A DNA stretch of 64,000 nucleotides from NCBI RefSeq assembly GCF_963678635.1, contig NC_087064.1, positions 48,219,346-48,283,345 of the forward strand, given 5' to 3'. The first letter of the stretch is position 1. The number at the start of each line of letters is the position of its first letter. The notes beneath the pieces are model-generated. The model did no database searches and was not told the origin of the DNA. It saw nothing but the letters and a program-made list of their open reading frames with translations. Both the position numbers and the translations under genes were made by a program. Below are positions 22,501 to 33,095 of this stretch, piece after piece. The DNA is from Symsagittifera roscoffensis (taxonomy: Eukaryota > Xenacoelomorpha > Acoela > Convolutidae).

Positions 22501-23440
22501 TTGTCTACTTTTTTGTTATCTTGTGGATCTTTTTTCTAGTTGCCTCATTTCGGTACTTGTGCGGGTTCCTTTTCTGGTCGTATTGCGAGTTGTTCTGGTT
22601 ATGTTCACAGCGAAAGTTGACTACCAATTTATTTGGCTTAGTGTTAAACTATTTATAAGACGAGTACAAAATATGAATTGTTATCAAAAACACAACTTGA
22701 TGGGATCAAGTCTTATATAAAAAGGCGAACAACTTCACTCGGATAAATGAAAACTCATCGAAGACTTAATCCTCATGTAACATGTTTGCTCAACTGTGGT
22801 TCTATTTGAATGGAATTTGGTACCTATTGTAGGTATCGGGCACAAATTCATATTTCTTCCGAGAAAGAGAGAGCAGCTTCCGCTTGTATGGAACCCAGAT
22901 CACCGATTGGCTCTGATTTAGTCCAAGCATGCAAGCGACATCAGAAGCTCAGTAAGTTTTAGGAATCAATGAAACCTTCTTTTCCACAGAACTTGCAGGT
23001 CAACTTGTTTAGCCTCGCCTCGAACCATGTTCCTTTTTTGAAAAAATTTTTGGCGCTATCTGAAACAAAAAAACAAGACAAATTGTCAGATAAAAAAAAT
23101 GGGGAAAACCTCAAAACCGCTTATCAATTCCAAAATGTGAACTCTGAGTGGTCGTATAAAGTTGAAACTTCACTAAAACTTAGAGGAATCTGCAAAAATG
23201 CAGATAATTTGCAAAATTGAATTTTGGTTTCTAATGGAATCAACAAAACAGTCGTAAGCTCAAGTACTGATATTATTCTGAACGCTTTGCGAATTTATCA
23301 ACCACTGTTCAAGAAACTCAGGATAAAATCTTAAAATCACTGCCAGATCAAACTTGTGATTGGTAAAAACTTTGAAAATCTACACCCTCACGCTATCTAA
23401 ACTAAAAAATGATACATTTTTCATATAGCAAAATAAAAGA
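19540..23440. other. Gene-poor interval with short degenerate repeats
   Basis: The motif 'ggattccgc' and variants recur at 19800-20220. A pair of related segments lies at 20340-20460 and 20460-20570 (shared 'gggct/catttaat', 'gacgac' words). At 21325-21440 the phrase 'gcaagctctttcatcaattcatag' is repeated about three times. At 22270-22540 'tcatcttgcttgaatcatcc'-like words make both strands look open. No protein family is recognised in any frame. Confidence 0.45.
21325..21440. repeat. Short imperfect tandem repeat
   Basis: Three copies of 'agcaagctcttyyatcaattcatag', some with an added 'aatttcaacaattcatagcca' spacer. Confidence 0.7.
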
Positions 23441-23529
23441 TACCAAAGAACATGCCTGAGTCCAACTCGTTTTGACTTCTAACATGAATTAAGCCTCTGC
23501 TTACGCGTTAATAGCACGAGTTACGTCGG
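23440..23529 (-). mobile_element. HINE fragment left of the assembly gap
   Basis: The sequence just before the Ns, including 'cttacgcgttaatagc', matches the central block of the HINE family described at 41173-41700. The copy is cut by the gap. Confidence 0.6.
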
Positions 23530-23729
23530 NNNNNNNNNNNNNNNNNNNNNNNNNNNNNNNNNNNNNNNNNNNNNNNNNNNNNNNNNNNNNNNNNNNNNNN
23601 NNNNNNNNNNNNNNNNNNNNNNNNNNNNNNNNNNNNNNNNNNNNNNNNNNNNNNNNNNNNNNNNNNNNNNNNNNNNNNNNNNNNNNNNNNNNNNNNNNNN
23701 NNNNNNNNNNNNNNNNNNNNNNNNNNNNN
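23530..23729. other. Assembly gap (200 N)
   Basis: Exactly 200 Ns, a conventional scaffold spacer of unknown true length. It is flanked on both sides by pieces of the same HINE family, which explains why assembly failed. Confidence 0.99.
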
Positions 23730-24165
23730 GGAGCAGTACTAACCCTAAAAAAATTTAATGTAATAAAATAAATTCAAAATGAAAATCATCCCCCCACACG
23801 CCATATAAAGTACGAAAGGATAGATTTCGCTCGTTTCAACGAATCAATTATGGCAAATAAGCTTCTCCTTTCAACCAATTTCGAACGCTTCCTAAGACGG
23901 CTTAAATCTCCGCTTACGCGTTAATAGCGCGAATTATATCGCGCGATAATTGTCCCAAATCGGCCAAAATGGCAATCTTTAAACCAGCATAACTTTACGA
24001 AAATTGGATCACAGTTAAAATATCTTTTCAAATTTAAGCTCAGGACAACAATAACTTCTGAATGATGTAAAAAAAAATCCGTCAGAAACGGCTAGTTTAA
24101 AAGTCGAAATTTGTCTGAAGAAAAAAACCCACCCCGAGCACAAATATTCCGATATTTTCGTATAA
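23730..24165 (-). mobile_element. HINE copy, truncated by the gap
   Basis: Runs from 'gagcagta' through the 'atcatccccccacacgcc' block, the 'cttacgcgttaatagcgcga' palindromic block and 'ccgagcacaaatattccg'. The hairpin end is lost in the gap, and the subterminal 'gtcggaac' end is missing or mutated. Confidence 0.85.
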
Positions 24166-24910
24166 AAAATTGTGTCGCAAAAATTCATTTGTGGTGAGCC
24201 ATATCCTAATACCTCGACACATAATCGTTGACCTAGATAGTCCATCTGAGCCTGCCGCAAAAGCATCTAATCAAGGGACTACAGAAAAATTAAACAGAAG
24301 CCCACCAATGAACTGACTTATCAGAGGTTTTAGTCATTTGTATGGTTATGCTTTTATTTCATCGTTGTTGATTTCGACCTGTTAATAGACCTCGGAATTT
24401 CTAGAACTCTGGGTGATTAAACTGTGATCTCAACAACATAAAAAGTTAGAGAATCTAGTTATCTCTGCATAGACAAAGTGAAGTAGCAAAGTTGATGCAT
24501 GGCACTTGGACAGCATATTTATACATAAGGAATAAGGACACTCAACACATGTTTCAGCAGAGAAATCAGTTCATTCCTGAGTAGGTTTAATCAACATTTC
24601 AATGGTTGTCAATGTGTGTGATTGACAAATGTTGGATCCTTGTTTCTTAAATTGCGCACTGGTTTCTTTATTTGGTTATTTCAGTCAAGCTAGCTCTTCC
24701 ATGTTTACCCAGAGAACCGATTGGAAATTGGCAGCCAAAGCTTTGTCTGATTCGAAATTTGCTCACTGTTTGCGGAATACAAAGCATTGCTGGTTAATCG
24801 ATGCAAAACGGAGATTCCAATAAGAAATTTCAATTTGTTTTGACTTTTTTTTGAATCCGGAGCAATCTCAACTTTCGCATATAGCGGAATTTGCGACATT
24901 TTTTAAACAG
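24166..24910. other. Interval between HINE copies
   Basis: No recognisable gene. The open frame at 24629-24823 overlaps a frame on the opposite strand and has no domain. Confidence 0.35.
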
Positions 24911-25448
24911 TAAGAAGACCACTGGTATCAGGGCGAAGCCTTGAATGTTCCGACTGCCCTTTAAGGTCTATGGAGCAGTAATAACATGAAAAAATTAAAT
25001 GTTAGAAAAAAAATGATTTTTTTTTAGTTTGAGATTTTTTGTGAAAAACATCCCCACACGCCATATAAAAAACAAAATGATAGATTTTGCTCATAATAAC
25101 CAATCAAATATGGCAAACCAGCTTCCTTCAAACAATTTGGAACAATTTCTATTCGATTTTTAAACGACGTATTAAATCTCCGCTTACGCGTTAATAGCGC
25201 GAAATGGATCGCGCGTAAATTGTCCCAAATTGGCAAAAATGACAATGTTTGAAACCTCATAACTTTTCAAAAAAAGATCACGGGTGAAATATCTTTTCAT
25301 TTTCAAGCTCAAGCTAACATTACCTTTTGAGTGATAAAAAAATTCCGTCAAAAATGGCTAGTTAAAAAGTCGAAATTTGTCTGAAGAAAAAAAAAAACCA
25401 ACCCGAGCACAAATATTCCGTTATTTTCGATACGTAAGTCGGAACAAA
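24911..25448 (-). mobile_element. HINE copy, near full length
   Basis: Starts with a mutated end ('agaccactggtatcagggcgaagccttga', hairpin partly eroded) and ends 'gtaagtcggaacaa'. All internal blocks are present. Confidence 0.88.
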
Positions 25449-25577
25449 AAAATAAAATTAAAATCATCCCTCCATGCGCCATGTAATTTACAAAGTGATA
25501 AATTGCGCCCCTAGTAACGAATCAGTTATGGCAAATAAGCTACCTTCAGCCAATTTGGAACGATTTCTAAGACGGAC
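25449..25577 (-). mobile_element. HINE fragment
   Basis: Carries only the 'atcatcc...cgccat' to 'cgatttctaagacgga' part, then is joined directly to the hairpin end of the next copy. Confidence 0.75.
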
Positions 25578-26118
25578 AAGACTGCTTGTGTCAAGGCGAA
25601 GCCCTGAATGTTCCGACTGCCTTTAAAGGTTTATGGAGCAGTAGTAACTTAAAAATATTAAGTGTAATAAAATAAAATAAAATGAAAAAAAAATTCTAAA
25701 ATTTGAAGTTTTTTTTTCTGAAATCATCCCCCCACACGCCATTTAAAGTACAAAAGAATAAATTTCGCTCATTGTAACAGATCAATTATGGTAAATAAGC
25801 TTCTTTCAACCAATTTGGAACGACTTCAAAGACGGATTAAATCTCCGCTTACGCATTAATAGCGCAAAATATATCGCGCGTTAGTTGTCCCAAATTGGCT
25901 AAATTGGCAATCTTTAAACACCCATAACTTTACAAAAAAAAATCACAGATGAAAATATTTTTTTTCAAATTCAAGCTCACAACAACAATTTCTTTCGAAT
26001 GATATAAGAAAAATTCCGTCAGAAATGGCTAGTTAAAAAGTCGAAATTTGTCTGAAGAAAAAAAACCCACACCGAGCATAAATATTCCGTTACTTCCGTA
26101 TCGAAAGTCGGAACAATA
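25578..26118 (-). mobile_element. HINE copy, near full length
   Basis: Begins 'caagactgcttgtgtcaaggcgaagccctga' and ends 'tcgaaagtcggaacaataa'. All the shared blocks are present. Confidence 0.9.
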
Positions 26119-26416
26119 AACCTCCGATTACGCGTTAATAGCACGAAATATATTGCCCGTCAATTGTACCAAATTGGCCTAAATGGCACTCTTTAAACCA
26201 CCATGTTTTTTTTTAAATGATCACAGATTAAATATTGGTCTGAAGAAAAAAACACCCCGAGCACAAATATTCCGTTACTTTATTACGAAAGTCGTAAGAA
26301 CAATAATGTTCTGAAATTTTGTCAAAAAAGCTTAGTCAAAAAGTCTAAAATCGACTGTATGAAAAATCACCCCAAGCATAAATATCTCGCTTTTTTGGAA
26401 AGTCGGAACTACAAAT
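26119..26416 (-). mobile_element. Two further truncated HINE fragments
   Basis: 26119-26300 restarts at 'ctccgattacgcgttaatagc' and reaches 'gagcacaaatattccgttac'. 26300-26416 repeats the terminal part ('agtcaaaaagtc' to 'aaagtcggaac'). The array therefore has at least five partial or complete copies in a row from 24.9 kb. Confidence 0.7.
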
Positions 26417-26588
26417 TTTTTTTTTGAATAATTGGCGTTAATATCTGCAATCGGTTTTTAAGAGTGACTCATGAACTCAAAACAGATAACTTTGTTAAAT
26501 TTTTAGTTTCTCGGCCCTATATTTGGAAGAAATCTATAAATGAGAAAATGACGAAAATTGATGAAAAAAAATTTTTAAAGATTTTTTT

Positions 26589-26627
<39 letters not shown>

Positions 26628-27550
26628 AAGAAAATAGAAACTTTTTTGTTGCATAAACGTTTGCAGTTACAAAACTGATTTGGACAATCTTATTTCAAAT
26701 GAAAATACAAAAAAAATAAATTAGTCACTGAAAGTACTACGGTTCTCCTTATCATGTAATTGGGGCGATATGGCATCGGGAAAAATATTAGCAGAGCAAA
26801 TATTTATTTATAAATATGCATTAGAATCTATCCGTTAATAATTTCTTTTTCAAACTAGCTTGTAAGTTGGCGCACAGATAATTTTCATGAGAATTAGCGT
26901 GTTAGCATTTTTTTTATCTGAGCAAGAAATATCTCGCAAAAATTCGATTTTGCATAATCCAAGCAAACCGTTGCAATAATTTTAGCGGAAGTGTGATTTC
27001 AGAGATGGTAAATTTCTTGAAACTAGCTCCATTTTGGCTGATTTTAGGAAGATATTGAATTGAACTTTTTGATTTCACAAAAAGTGTCTTGTTGTTCCGA
27101 TTATTAAAAATGGGGGAGGCTTTGGATTCGAGTGTGTTTTAGTTTTTTTGAATCAGGTTGAGTGATATATCATACTGAAGCCCTTTCAGTCTTGATTCGA
27201 AGTAAGGTAGTTAGTAACTGCTATTGCTGAATTCAGCTTTAATTAATCCGTAATAACTTAGTTTTTTTCAAATAAAAGTAGTTTTTTGTGTTCTTAGCGC
27301 AATTTTGGGACTCAAAAACTTGAAAATTCAAAACTTCTGCACAAAATTTTGAAAATTTTGATTTTTTTTTTCGTTTTTCTGGGCATTTTTCTTTAAAAAC
27401 TGTTTTCAAATTGCCTACTTTAGTATGACTCTCAAACATGTCTAGATTCTATTTTCCATTCAGATCTTTTTCTCACAACATGCCGAAAAAACGACACTCA
27501 TTTGAAAAAAAAAAACTTTTTTTTTGTATTTTTATAAGACTGTGGTCAAA
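26417..27550. other. AT-rich interval with (AG)n tract
   Basis: Contains an AG microsatellite at 26590-26622. No gene is recognised. Confidence 0.5.
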
Positions 27551-27558
27551 ACATTCTG

Positions 27559-27823
27559 GGATCTACTTAACAATTTACCCCCTATGGTACCTACTTAAGA
27601 ATCTTCCCCCCCCCTATAATTTACGTTCTCATTTGCTAAGTTCATTTTAAGTGCTTATTTGCTAAGTGTAACAGCTGTTGCCAATTAGAACTTTCTCGGT
27701 TTCAGAATTTGCCGCATTCTGATTGGCTGAAAATTCGACTAATTTGCTAGTAATTTGCTAGCTGAACCTACTTAACAATCCCCCCCCCCCCCTTTGTAAT
27801 AGGGGGGGTTGTTAAGTAGATCC
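27559..27823. mobile_element. MITE with 8-bp target-site duplication (hAT-like)
   Basis: The left end GGATCTACTTAACAA is mirrored exactly at the right end (TTGTTAAGTAGATCC), with C-rich and G-rich tracts next to the termini. The element is flanked by the direct repeat ACATTCTG at 27551-27558 and 27824-27831. Eight-base duplications are typical of hAT-type transposases. The element has no coding capacity. Confidence 0.85.
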
Positions 27824-28234
27824 ACATTCTGTGCTAATTGCCTATCCGTAACCGCCTATCCTTGTTTAATTTTGTTATGTTTTAAAAAAAAATTGACAAA
27901 AAGATCATAACAACGATAACACGGCGCTCTCGCTTAAAAGCTTATTTTTTAGCATTTTTTAGTGATCGTTTTCAGAAAAAAAACATAGATCTTTTTTGCG
28001 GTCAATTTTAAAAAAACATAGATGACTTTGGCGCTCATTTTTAAAAACATAGATGGTAGATGATGTTCAAGTGGCAACATCCCAAGCAAAGGTTCGACTC
28101 TACTCTGTTTTCTATATGACTAAGAGCACTACACCAAAGAATGATGATCTGCGTGTGAAAATCAGTACAGTTTCAAAAATGCATAAGTACAGTACAGTTT
28201 CATATCGGAAGAATATCAGAAAAAAAGCAAACTG

Positions 28235-28633
28235 GGGTTTTATGCACAAAACGGCCCAAACTCAAAATCTTTTTATCTTTTAGCAAAAACAAATGCGGTC
28301 GAATTTGATTGGCTGAAATTAGCCAATAAAACTCAAGCAACATGGTCGGGCATGTCAATCAACTGTTCCAGCAGAAAAAAACATTAGCCGAAGTAATTGA
28401 GAATGTGAATCTTAGTCAAATAATAAAACTAATTTTCATGTTTTTTTTGTGAAGTAATACCTAAAGAAAAAAGTTGTAATTGCTTTAAGTTTATCTGCTT
28501 TAAATTTTAATTGAAATGCTGGACAATTTTTTGTGCTTTTGATTGGCTAATGAACCAATCAGATTCAACCATGTATTGACTTAAGATCAAGATGTAGAAA
28601 TACTTATTTTGAGCCGTTTTGTGCATAAAACCC
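28235..28633. mobile_element. MITE with 8-bp target-site duplication (hAT-like)
   Basis: The terminal inverted repeats start GGGTTTTATGCACAAAACGG and match for about 21 bp without mismatch. The flanking duplication is GCAAACTG at 28227-28234 and 28634-28641. The termini differ from those of the MITE at 27559. It is non-coding; the open frame crossing its left end (28053-28283) is not credible. Confidence 0.88.
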
Positions 28634-28757
28634 GCAAACTGCATTAATTTTCCTGTATTTGATCAAAATTGCACCAGTGCTGCTATGGAACTTGTAAATT
28701 CTGATCAATTTAAAAGGAGTGAACATATTAGGATAATTATTAGTTAAGGTGGAATCC

Positions 28758-29106
28758 CTCATACGCGAAGGACCGAATGCGCGAAAAAAAAATCCGGCAA
28801 TCAGATTTCAGTAATCTAAAATTTGGAAAGAAAGTAAACATTTAATTTCCAGGGACTGGAGTATTGATATTGGCTGAATATACAAACTGCAGAAATATGC
28901 AAAATTTTCAAATTGTCATTGACCGAAGCAAAATTGGGACACATTTTATATTTCAAGGGTTTCGTAATGAAAGAAGCAAAATAATGCTTCATTTAATTCA
29001 TTGAAATTGAATGGCAATTGCTTCTTTTAAAAAAATGGCTTTCGGCTAAATTTGTGTTCGATCTTCCGCTCTGAGTTATTTCGCTCATTCGGTCCTTCGC
29101 GCATGA
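28758..29106. mobile_element. MITE-like element with 29-bp inverted ends
   Basis: The left end CTCATACGCGAAGGACCGAA and following bases pair with the right end over 29 bp with two mismatches. The high CpG content of the ends stands out against the AT-rich surroundings. No target-site duplication is clear, so the true ends may lie a few bases outside. Confidence 0.75.
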
Positions 29107-29204
29107 GAATAGCCCCCATTAGTTCACATAAAATGCATAGTTGTAACACAAATCAACCATAGACAACTCCGATCCGTCCGAATAAAACTAAATTTGGTTC
29201 TGAA

Positions 29205-29860
29205 ATGGAAAACTTCAGATCTGAAATAACCTTGAAAAACGAAATTTCAGATCTGAATTCCAGATCTGAGACATCCTTTGTTAAATTAAAATTTATGCAA
29301 TTCGATCAAAAAATAGAATTTTTATTTTTTTATTTTTTGATGTTTCTGCAATACGCAATTATGTTTAGATTAAGTAGCGGTCAAAAAACTTCCGAATATT
29401 CTCACAAACAGTTTTTTTAACTAAGTGTCTTGTACAACTGTGTTAAAAAGTTTTCAAAAACTGTTAGAACCCCTGCAACATTTTTGAGTTACATGCGCAA
29501 CTTATGCGTTTCCAATTTTTATCTCATGTTTGGGGAAACATACTTCGGCAGTCTCCAACTTGAGACTTTGCTGAGTACCTGCTAGTAGCTAGCAGATGCT
29601 TAAAAAAATCAAAAATTGAGTCCAAATTATTGATTTCTCAAATCTGAAATAATCAAGAAAAACTAAAAGTCATATCTGAAATTAGATCTGAAATAGATTT
29701 TTTCAGATCTGAAATAACCAAGAAAAAGAAAATTTCAGAACCGAAATAAGATCTGAAATAACCAATCCTTAAAGTATCCTAGCGTTATTTAAACATTTCA
29801 CAACCTATTTCAGATCTGAAGCTTAGATCTGATGAAAAAGATTATTTCAGATCTGTTTTA
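29205..29860. repeat. AGATCTGA palindrome-rich tract
   Basis: The words 'ttcagatctgaaat' and 'agatctgaaataacc' recur at about 29215-29275 and again at 29640-29860, often as the perfect palindrome TCAGATCTGA. The open frame at 29205-29420 is made of this repeat and is not taken as a gene. Confidence 0.75.
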
Positions 29861-30640
29861 GAAAATTTACTAGATACGGGTAGTGATGAGTAAATGTTAC
29901 TCAACACTTGCCAATTATAAACTCCTTTAACTTTAGATTTATGAGGATAGTCGGCTCCCTCATTGGAGTTCCATGGATAAAAAACGAATATGATTGAGTT
30001 TCATTGTCAGTGTCCACAAAAGTGAAAAAAAAATTGATTATATTCAATTAAAAATGGATTCTTACTTTACTATTTTTCGAGGCAACAAAATGCAATTTTA
30101 GTCCATTAATCGATGCTTTTTTTCAATTTTGTGGACACTGAATTATAATCGATTTTTGTCAACTTTACTGACCTGCGAACTTCAACGCACATAAAGTCTT
30201 TTCTACGTTTCAAACTAAAGATGTTTGCCCCATTGCCCCTTTGTAACCTTCCCTTACCCCTGCCATCCCCCACCTGAACCAACAGCCCTCCCCCACATGA
30301 ACCCAACTGAACCAATCCCGCCACACACTCAGCCTACTTGAATCCGGATCAGGTTTGGGAGGGGGCTTCAGGTGAGCAGGGGGTTGGCTCATAAACGGGG
30401 TGTGGTTCAGGGTAGGAGGGGGGTTTGGTGGTGGTTCAGGTGAAGCTTGGGGTGAGGTGGTGGTACATTGTGGTTAATTGTGGTTCAGGTGGGAGGGATG
30501 TCTCAGGTGGTCATGTGGGGGGCAAAGGGGAAATATTTGAGCTTAGATTAATAATTGTAGTGAGCCTTGCACTCGCTTTGCAAAGTTTCAGCATTACTCA
30601 TTTGATAAATGCAAAAGTGCGAAACAAAAATAAAGTGGCA
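29861..30640. other. Gene-free interval with a GGT/ACC-rich patch
   Basis: 30225-30530 is an unusually G- or C-rich patch dominated by 'ggttcaggtg' and 'cccccacctgaacc' words, so open frames appear on both strands. They are low-complexity and unlikely to be coding. Confidence 0.5.
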
Positions 30641-30775
30641 CAAGACTGCTCCTATCAGGGCGAAGCCCTGAATGTTCCGATCGCCATTTAAGGTCCTCAG
30701 AGCAAATATAACATAAAAACAACCCACCACGAGTATAAATATTCCGTTACTTTCGTATCGAAAGTCGGAACAAAA
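30641..30775 (-). mobile_element. HINE copy with large internal deletion
   Basis: Both termini are present (hairpin end 'caagactgctcctatcagggcgaagccctga', other end 'tcgtatcgaaagtcggaac') but only about 135 bp long, with the middle missing. Confidence 0.88.
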
Positions 30776-31388
30776 AAGTCTGTTTTAATATGATTTTCAA
30801 CTTATTTTATAATTCATTATAATGGGTTTCAAATGAATTGTAATGCATTATGTTTTTGCGCAAAAAACAATGGATTTATATCCATTTTTTGTCCAATTTT
30901 GTAGTCTGAGCGTAACATGGGAATCAATTATATTGACAATTTTTTAGACCACGAAAACCCATTATAATAGATTTTTTTGCAATTAGATGCGGGTCGCAGT
31001 TGTCTATGGTTGATTTATTTTTCAATATGCGTCTCGAAGTTAAGCTGTAATAATACTGGAGCAGTTCTATTTTTGTTCTGCGATGTCCTTCCCGTGTTAT
31101 TAGTCACGAAACTTTTCTTCTGTTTCACATAAAATTGCGATTGTGCAAAACTGTTGATTATTTTTTTTCAGGCACGTTTGAAACAGTCAGCAATTTCAGA
31201 GTCACTTTTCCATGTCTTTTCCAAAAAAAAACTGGACCCACCTTGATTAGTTGTGGTTTCTAAGGCCGCAAAGAATCATACTTTGAATCTATGTACAATC
31301 ATACGAAAACTTACAATTGGCTTTTAACAAAGGTACAAAAGTAGTTTTATGTTTATTATTGGATATTTAAATATTGTTTTTAAAGATA
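30776..31388. other. AT-rich interval with 'attataat' words
   Basis: No gene. 30808-30970 holds diverged 'cattataatgg' palindromic words, related to those at 33.5-34.3 kb. Confidence 0.45.
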
Positions 31389-31930
31389 ACAAGACTGCTC
31401 GTATCAGGGCGAAGGGCGAAGCCCTGATTGTTCCGACTGCCTTTTAAGGTTTATTGAACAGCAGTAAAAGCATTAAAAAATTAAATTAAATTAAATAAAA
31501 TGAAAATTTTTTCTAAAATTTGAAATTTTTTATGAAAATCATCCCCCCACACGCCATTTAAAGTACAAAAGTATAGATTTCGCTCCTTATAACAAACCAA
31601 TTAAGGCAAATAAGCTTCTTTTAACCAGTTTGGAACGATTTCTTGGACGGATTTTAACTCTCCGCTTACGCGTTAATAGCGCGAAATATATCGCGCGTTA
31701 ATTGTCCCAAATTGGCCAAAATGGCAATGTTTAAACCCCCATAACTTTACAAAAAATAATCACAGGTGAAATATCTTTTCAAATTTGAGCTCAAGACAAC
31801 AATACCTTTCGAATGATATTTAAAAATTCCGGCAAAAGTGGCTAGTTAAAAAGTCGAAATTTGTCTGAAGAAAAAAAACCCACCCCGAGCACAAATATTC
31901 CGTTATTTTCGTATCGAAAGTCAGAACAAT
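31389..31930 (-). mobile_element. HINE copy, full length
   Basis: Starts 'caagactgctcgtatcagggcgaagggcgaagccctga', where the hairpin loop carries a duplicated 'gggcgaa', and ends 'gtcagaacaataa'. It lies about 60 bp downstream of the secreted-protein exon, within what would be the following intron. Confidence 0.9.
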
Positions 31931-31990
31931 AACTTCAAAGTACCAAGGCTCCAAAATTTCAAAGTATTCAAAGTGCCAAAGCACACAAAC

Positions 31991-32274
31991 CTGTGGATAA
32001 TTGTCAGTTCTGCTTTCGTCCCAGTAAGGATACGCTTCGGTTGGGTTTATATCCATAGGCATAGAAGTTCCGTAGAACTCTTTCCGATCGGGGAAAACTG
32101 CCTCGCGCTTCAACCCCATTTCTAGGGGAGAATAAGTGACGTATCCGAATTGATCCTGGTGGCCTAATTGAATCTGATTGGATGCCTGGCGCATTTTCAT
32201 CTCATTGCCTGACATTTGACCAATCAGGACAGCGCAGACAAGGAAGGAAGCAGAAAGTTGGTAGAATGCGATCA
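31991..32274 (-). CDS. Internal exon of a small secreted protein
   Basis: On the minus strand a polypyrimidine-AG acceptor (ctgtttcag) precedes 32274, and a GT donor (ccacag then gtttgtgt) follows 31991. The exon is 284 nt: two bases completing a split codon, then 94 codons ending in phase 0. The first residues IAFYQLSASFLVCAVLIGQM form a signal-peptide-like hydrophobic core, with likely cleavage near MSG-NE. The mature part is polar and Tyr/Pro-rich (FGYVTYSPLEMGLKREAVF, INPTEAYPYWDESRTDNYPQ) and has a Lys-Arg pair that could be a processing site. Base composition is clearly less AT-rich than the surroundings. The family is not recognised. The initiator codon lies in, or is split with, an upstream exon that I cannot find. 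Confidence 0.6.
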
Positions 32275-32439
32275 CTGAAACAGCGATCCGATGTAATGAG
32301 ACTCACATAATCATAAGACTTGAGACATCGTTAATTTATCATGTTTATTAACTCAAAATTTGAGTGAAAATAGATTAACTAGCTTCTGTGCAAAGAGCAG
32401 AAAGCTTCTGATCCATAGGCGGATCTAGGGTTTTCTCAA

Positions 32440-32680
32440 CAAGGGGGGGGGGGGGGGAATTTTCAAAAGTTCTTTTGAAAGTTTTGTCGACTTTTTTTTA
32501 GGTCGACCAAATTGAGTTTCCGAGCGCTCACTAGCAGACCGTGTTTCAACAAACGAAATTTGCGTCGCAGACAAACTTTTGAAAAAAAAGGTCAAAAGGA
32601 CGTTTTTGAGCAATTTTTGGAAATTTAAAAAAAAAAAATTAGTAAGATAACAGAGAAAATAATTTATTTTTTTTTGCTGA
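32440..32680. repeat. Diverged copy of the 'gcgccgcagg' repeat with poly-G
   Basis: After a run of about 15 G at 32443, the sequence includes 'ttccgagcgctc', 'gcgtcgcagacaaacttttgaaaaaaaa', and 'gacgtttttgagcaatttttggaaa'. This is the same order as in the 971-bp unit at 36153-37123 but strongly diverged. Confidence 0.55.
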
Positions 32681-32915
32681 AATTTGAAAATTTTTATGAA
32701 AATCATCCCCCCACACGCCATATAAAGTACAAAAATATAGATTTAACCAGAATGGCAATCTTTAAACCCCAATAACATTACGAAAAATGATCACAGGTGA
32801 AATGTCTAATCAATTTTGAGCTCACGACAACAATACTTTTCTTTGTCTGAAGAAAAAAAGAAACACACCCCGAGCACAAATATTCCTTGAATTTCGTATC
32901 GAAAGTCGGAACAAA
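32681..32915 (-). mobile_element. HINE copy, truncated at hairpin end
   Basis: Begins in the 'aaaatcatccccccacacgcc' block, lacks the central palindromic part and ends 'tcgaaagtcggaacaa'. It abuts the next copy. Confidence 0.85.
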
Positions 32916-32920
32916 AACAA

Positions 32921-33095
32921 CAAGACTGCTCGTGTCAGGGCTAAGCCCTGAATGTTCCGACTGCCTTTTAAGGTTTATGGAGCAGTACTAGCATAAATAT
33001 AATTAACATATTAAATGTAAGAAATAAAACGAAAAAAAAGTTTCTAAATTTTGAAATTTTTTCTATGAAAATCATCCCCCCACACGCCATATAAA
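32921..33095 (-). mobile_element. HINE copy, hairpin half only
   Basis: Starts 'caagactgctcgtgtcagggctaagccctga' and stops after 'cccccacacgccatataaa'. The rest is absent. Confidence 0.85.

Noticed and set aside
22077-22660. Several open frames on both strands
   Set aside because: They arise from a low-complexity 'tcatcttgcttgaatcatcc' stretch; overlapping frames on both strands and the absence of any domain argue against a gene.
24015-24266. Minus-strand open frame starting MLLRQAQMDYLGQRL
   Set aside because: Its second half is the reverse translation of the HINE terminus; similar 'YLCSGWVFF' translations appear wherever a HINE occurs.
30210-30691. Open frames in the GGT/CCA-rich patch
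   Set aside because: Low-complexity 'ggttcaggtg' sequence keeps both strands open; no domain or start context.
31820-31990. Continuation of the secreted-protein frame beyond the donor site
   Set aside because: Past 31991 the frame runs through a GT donor and then into a HINE copy, so the apparent extra C-terminus is intron and transposon sequence.
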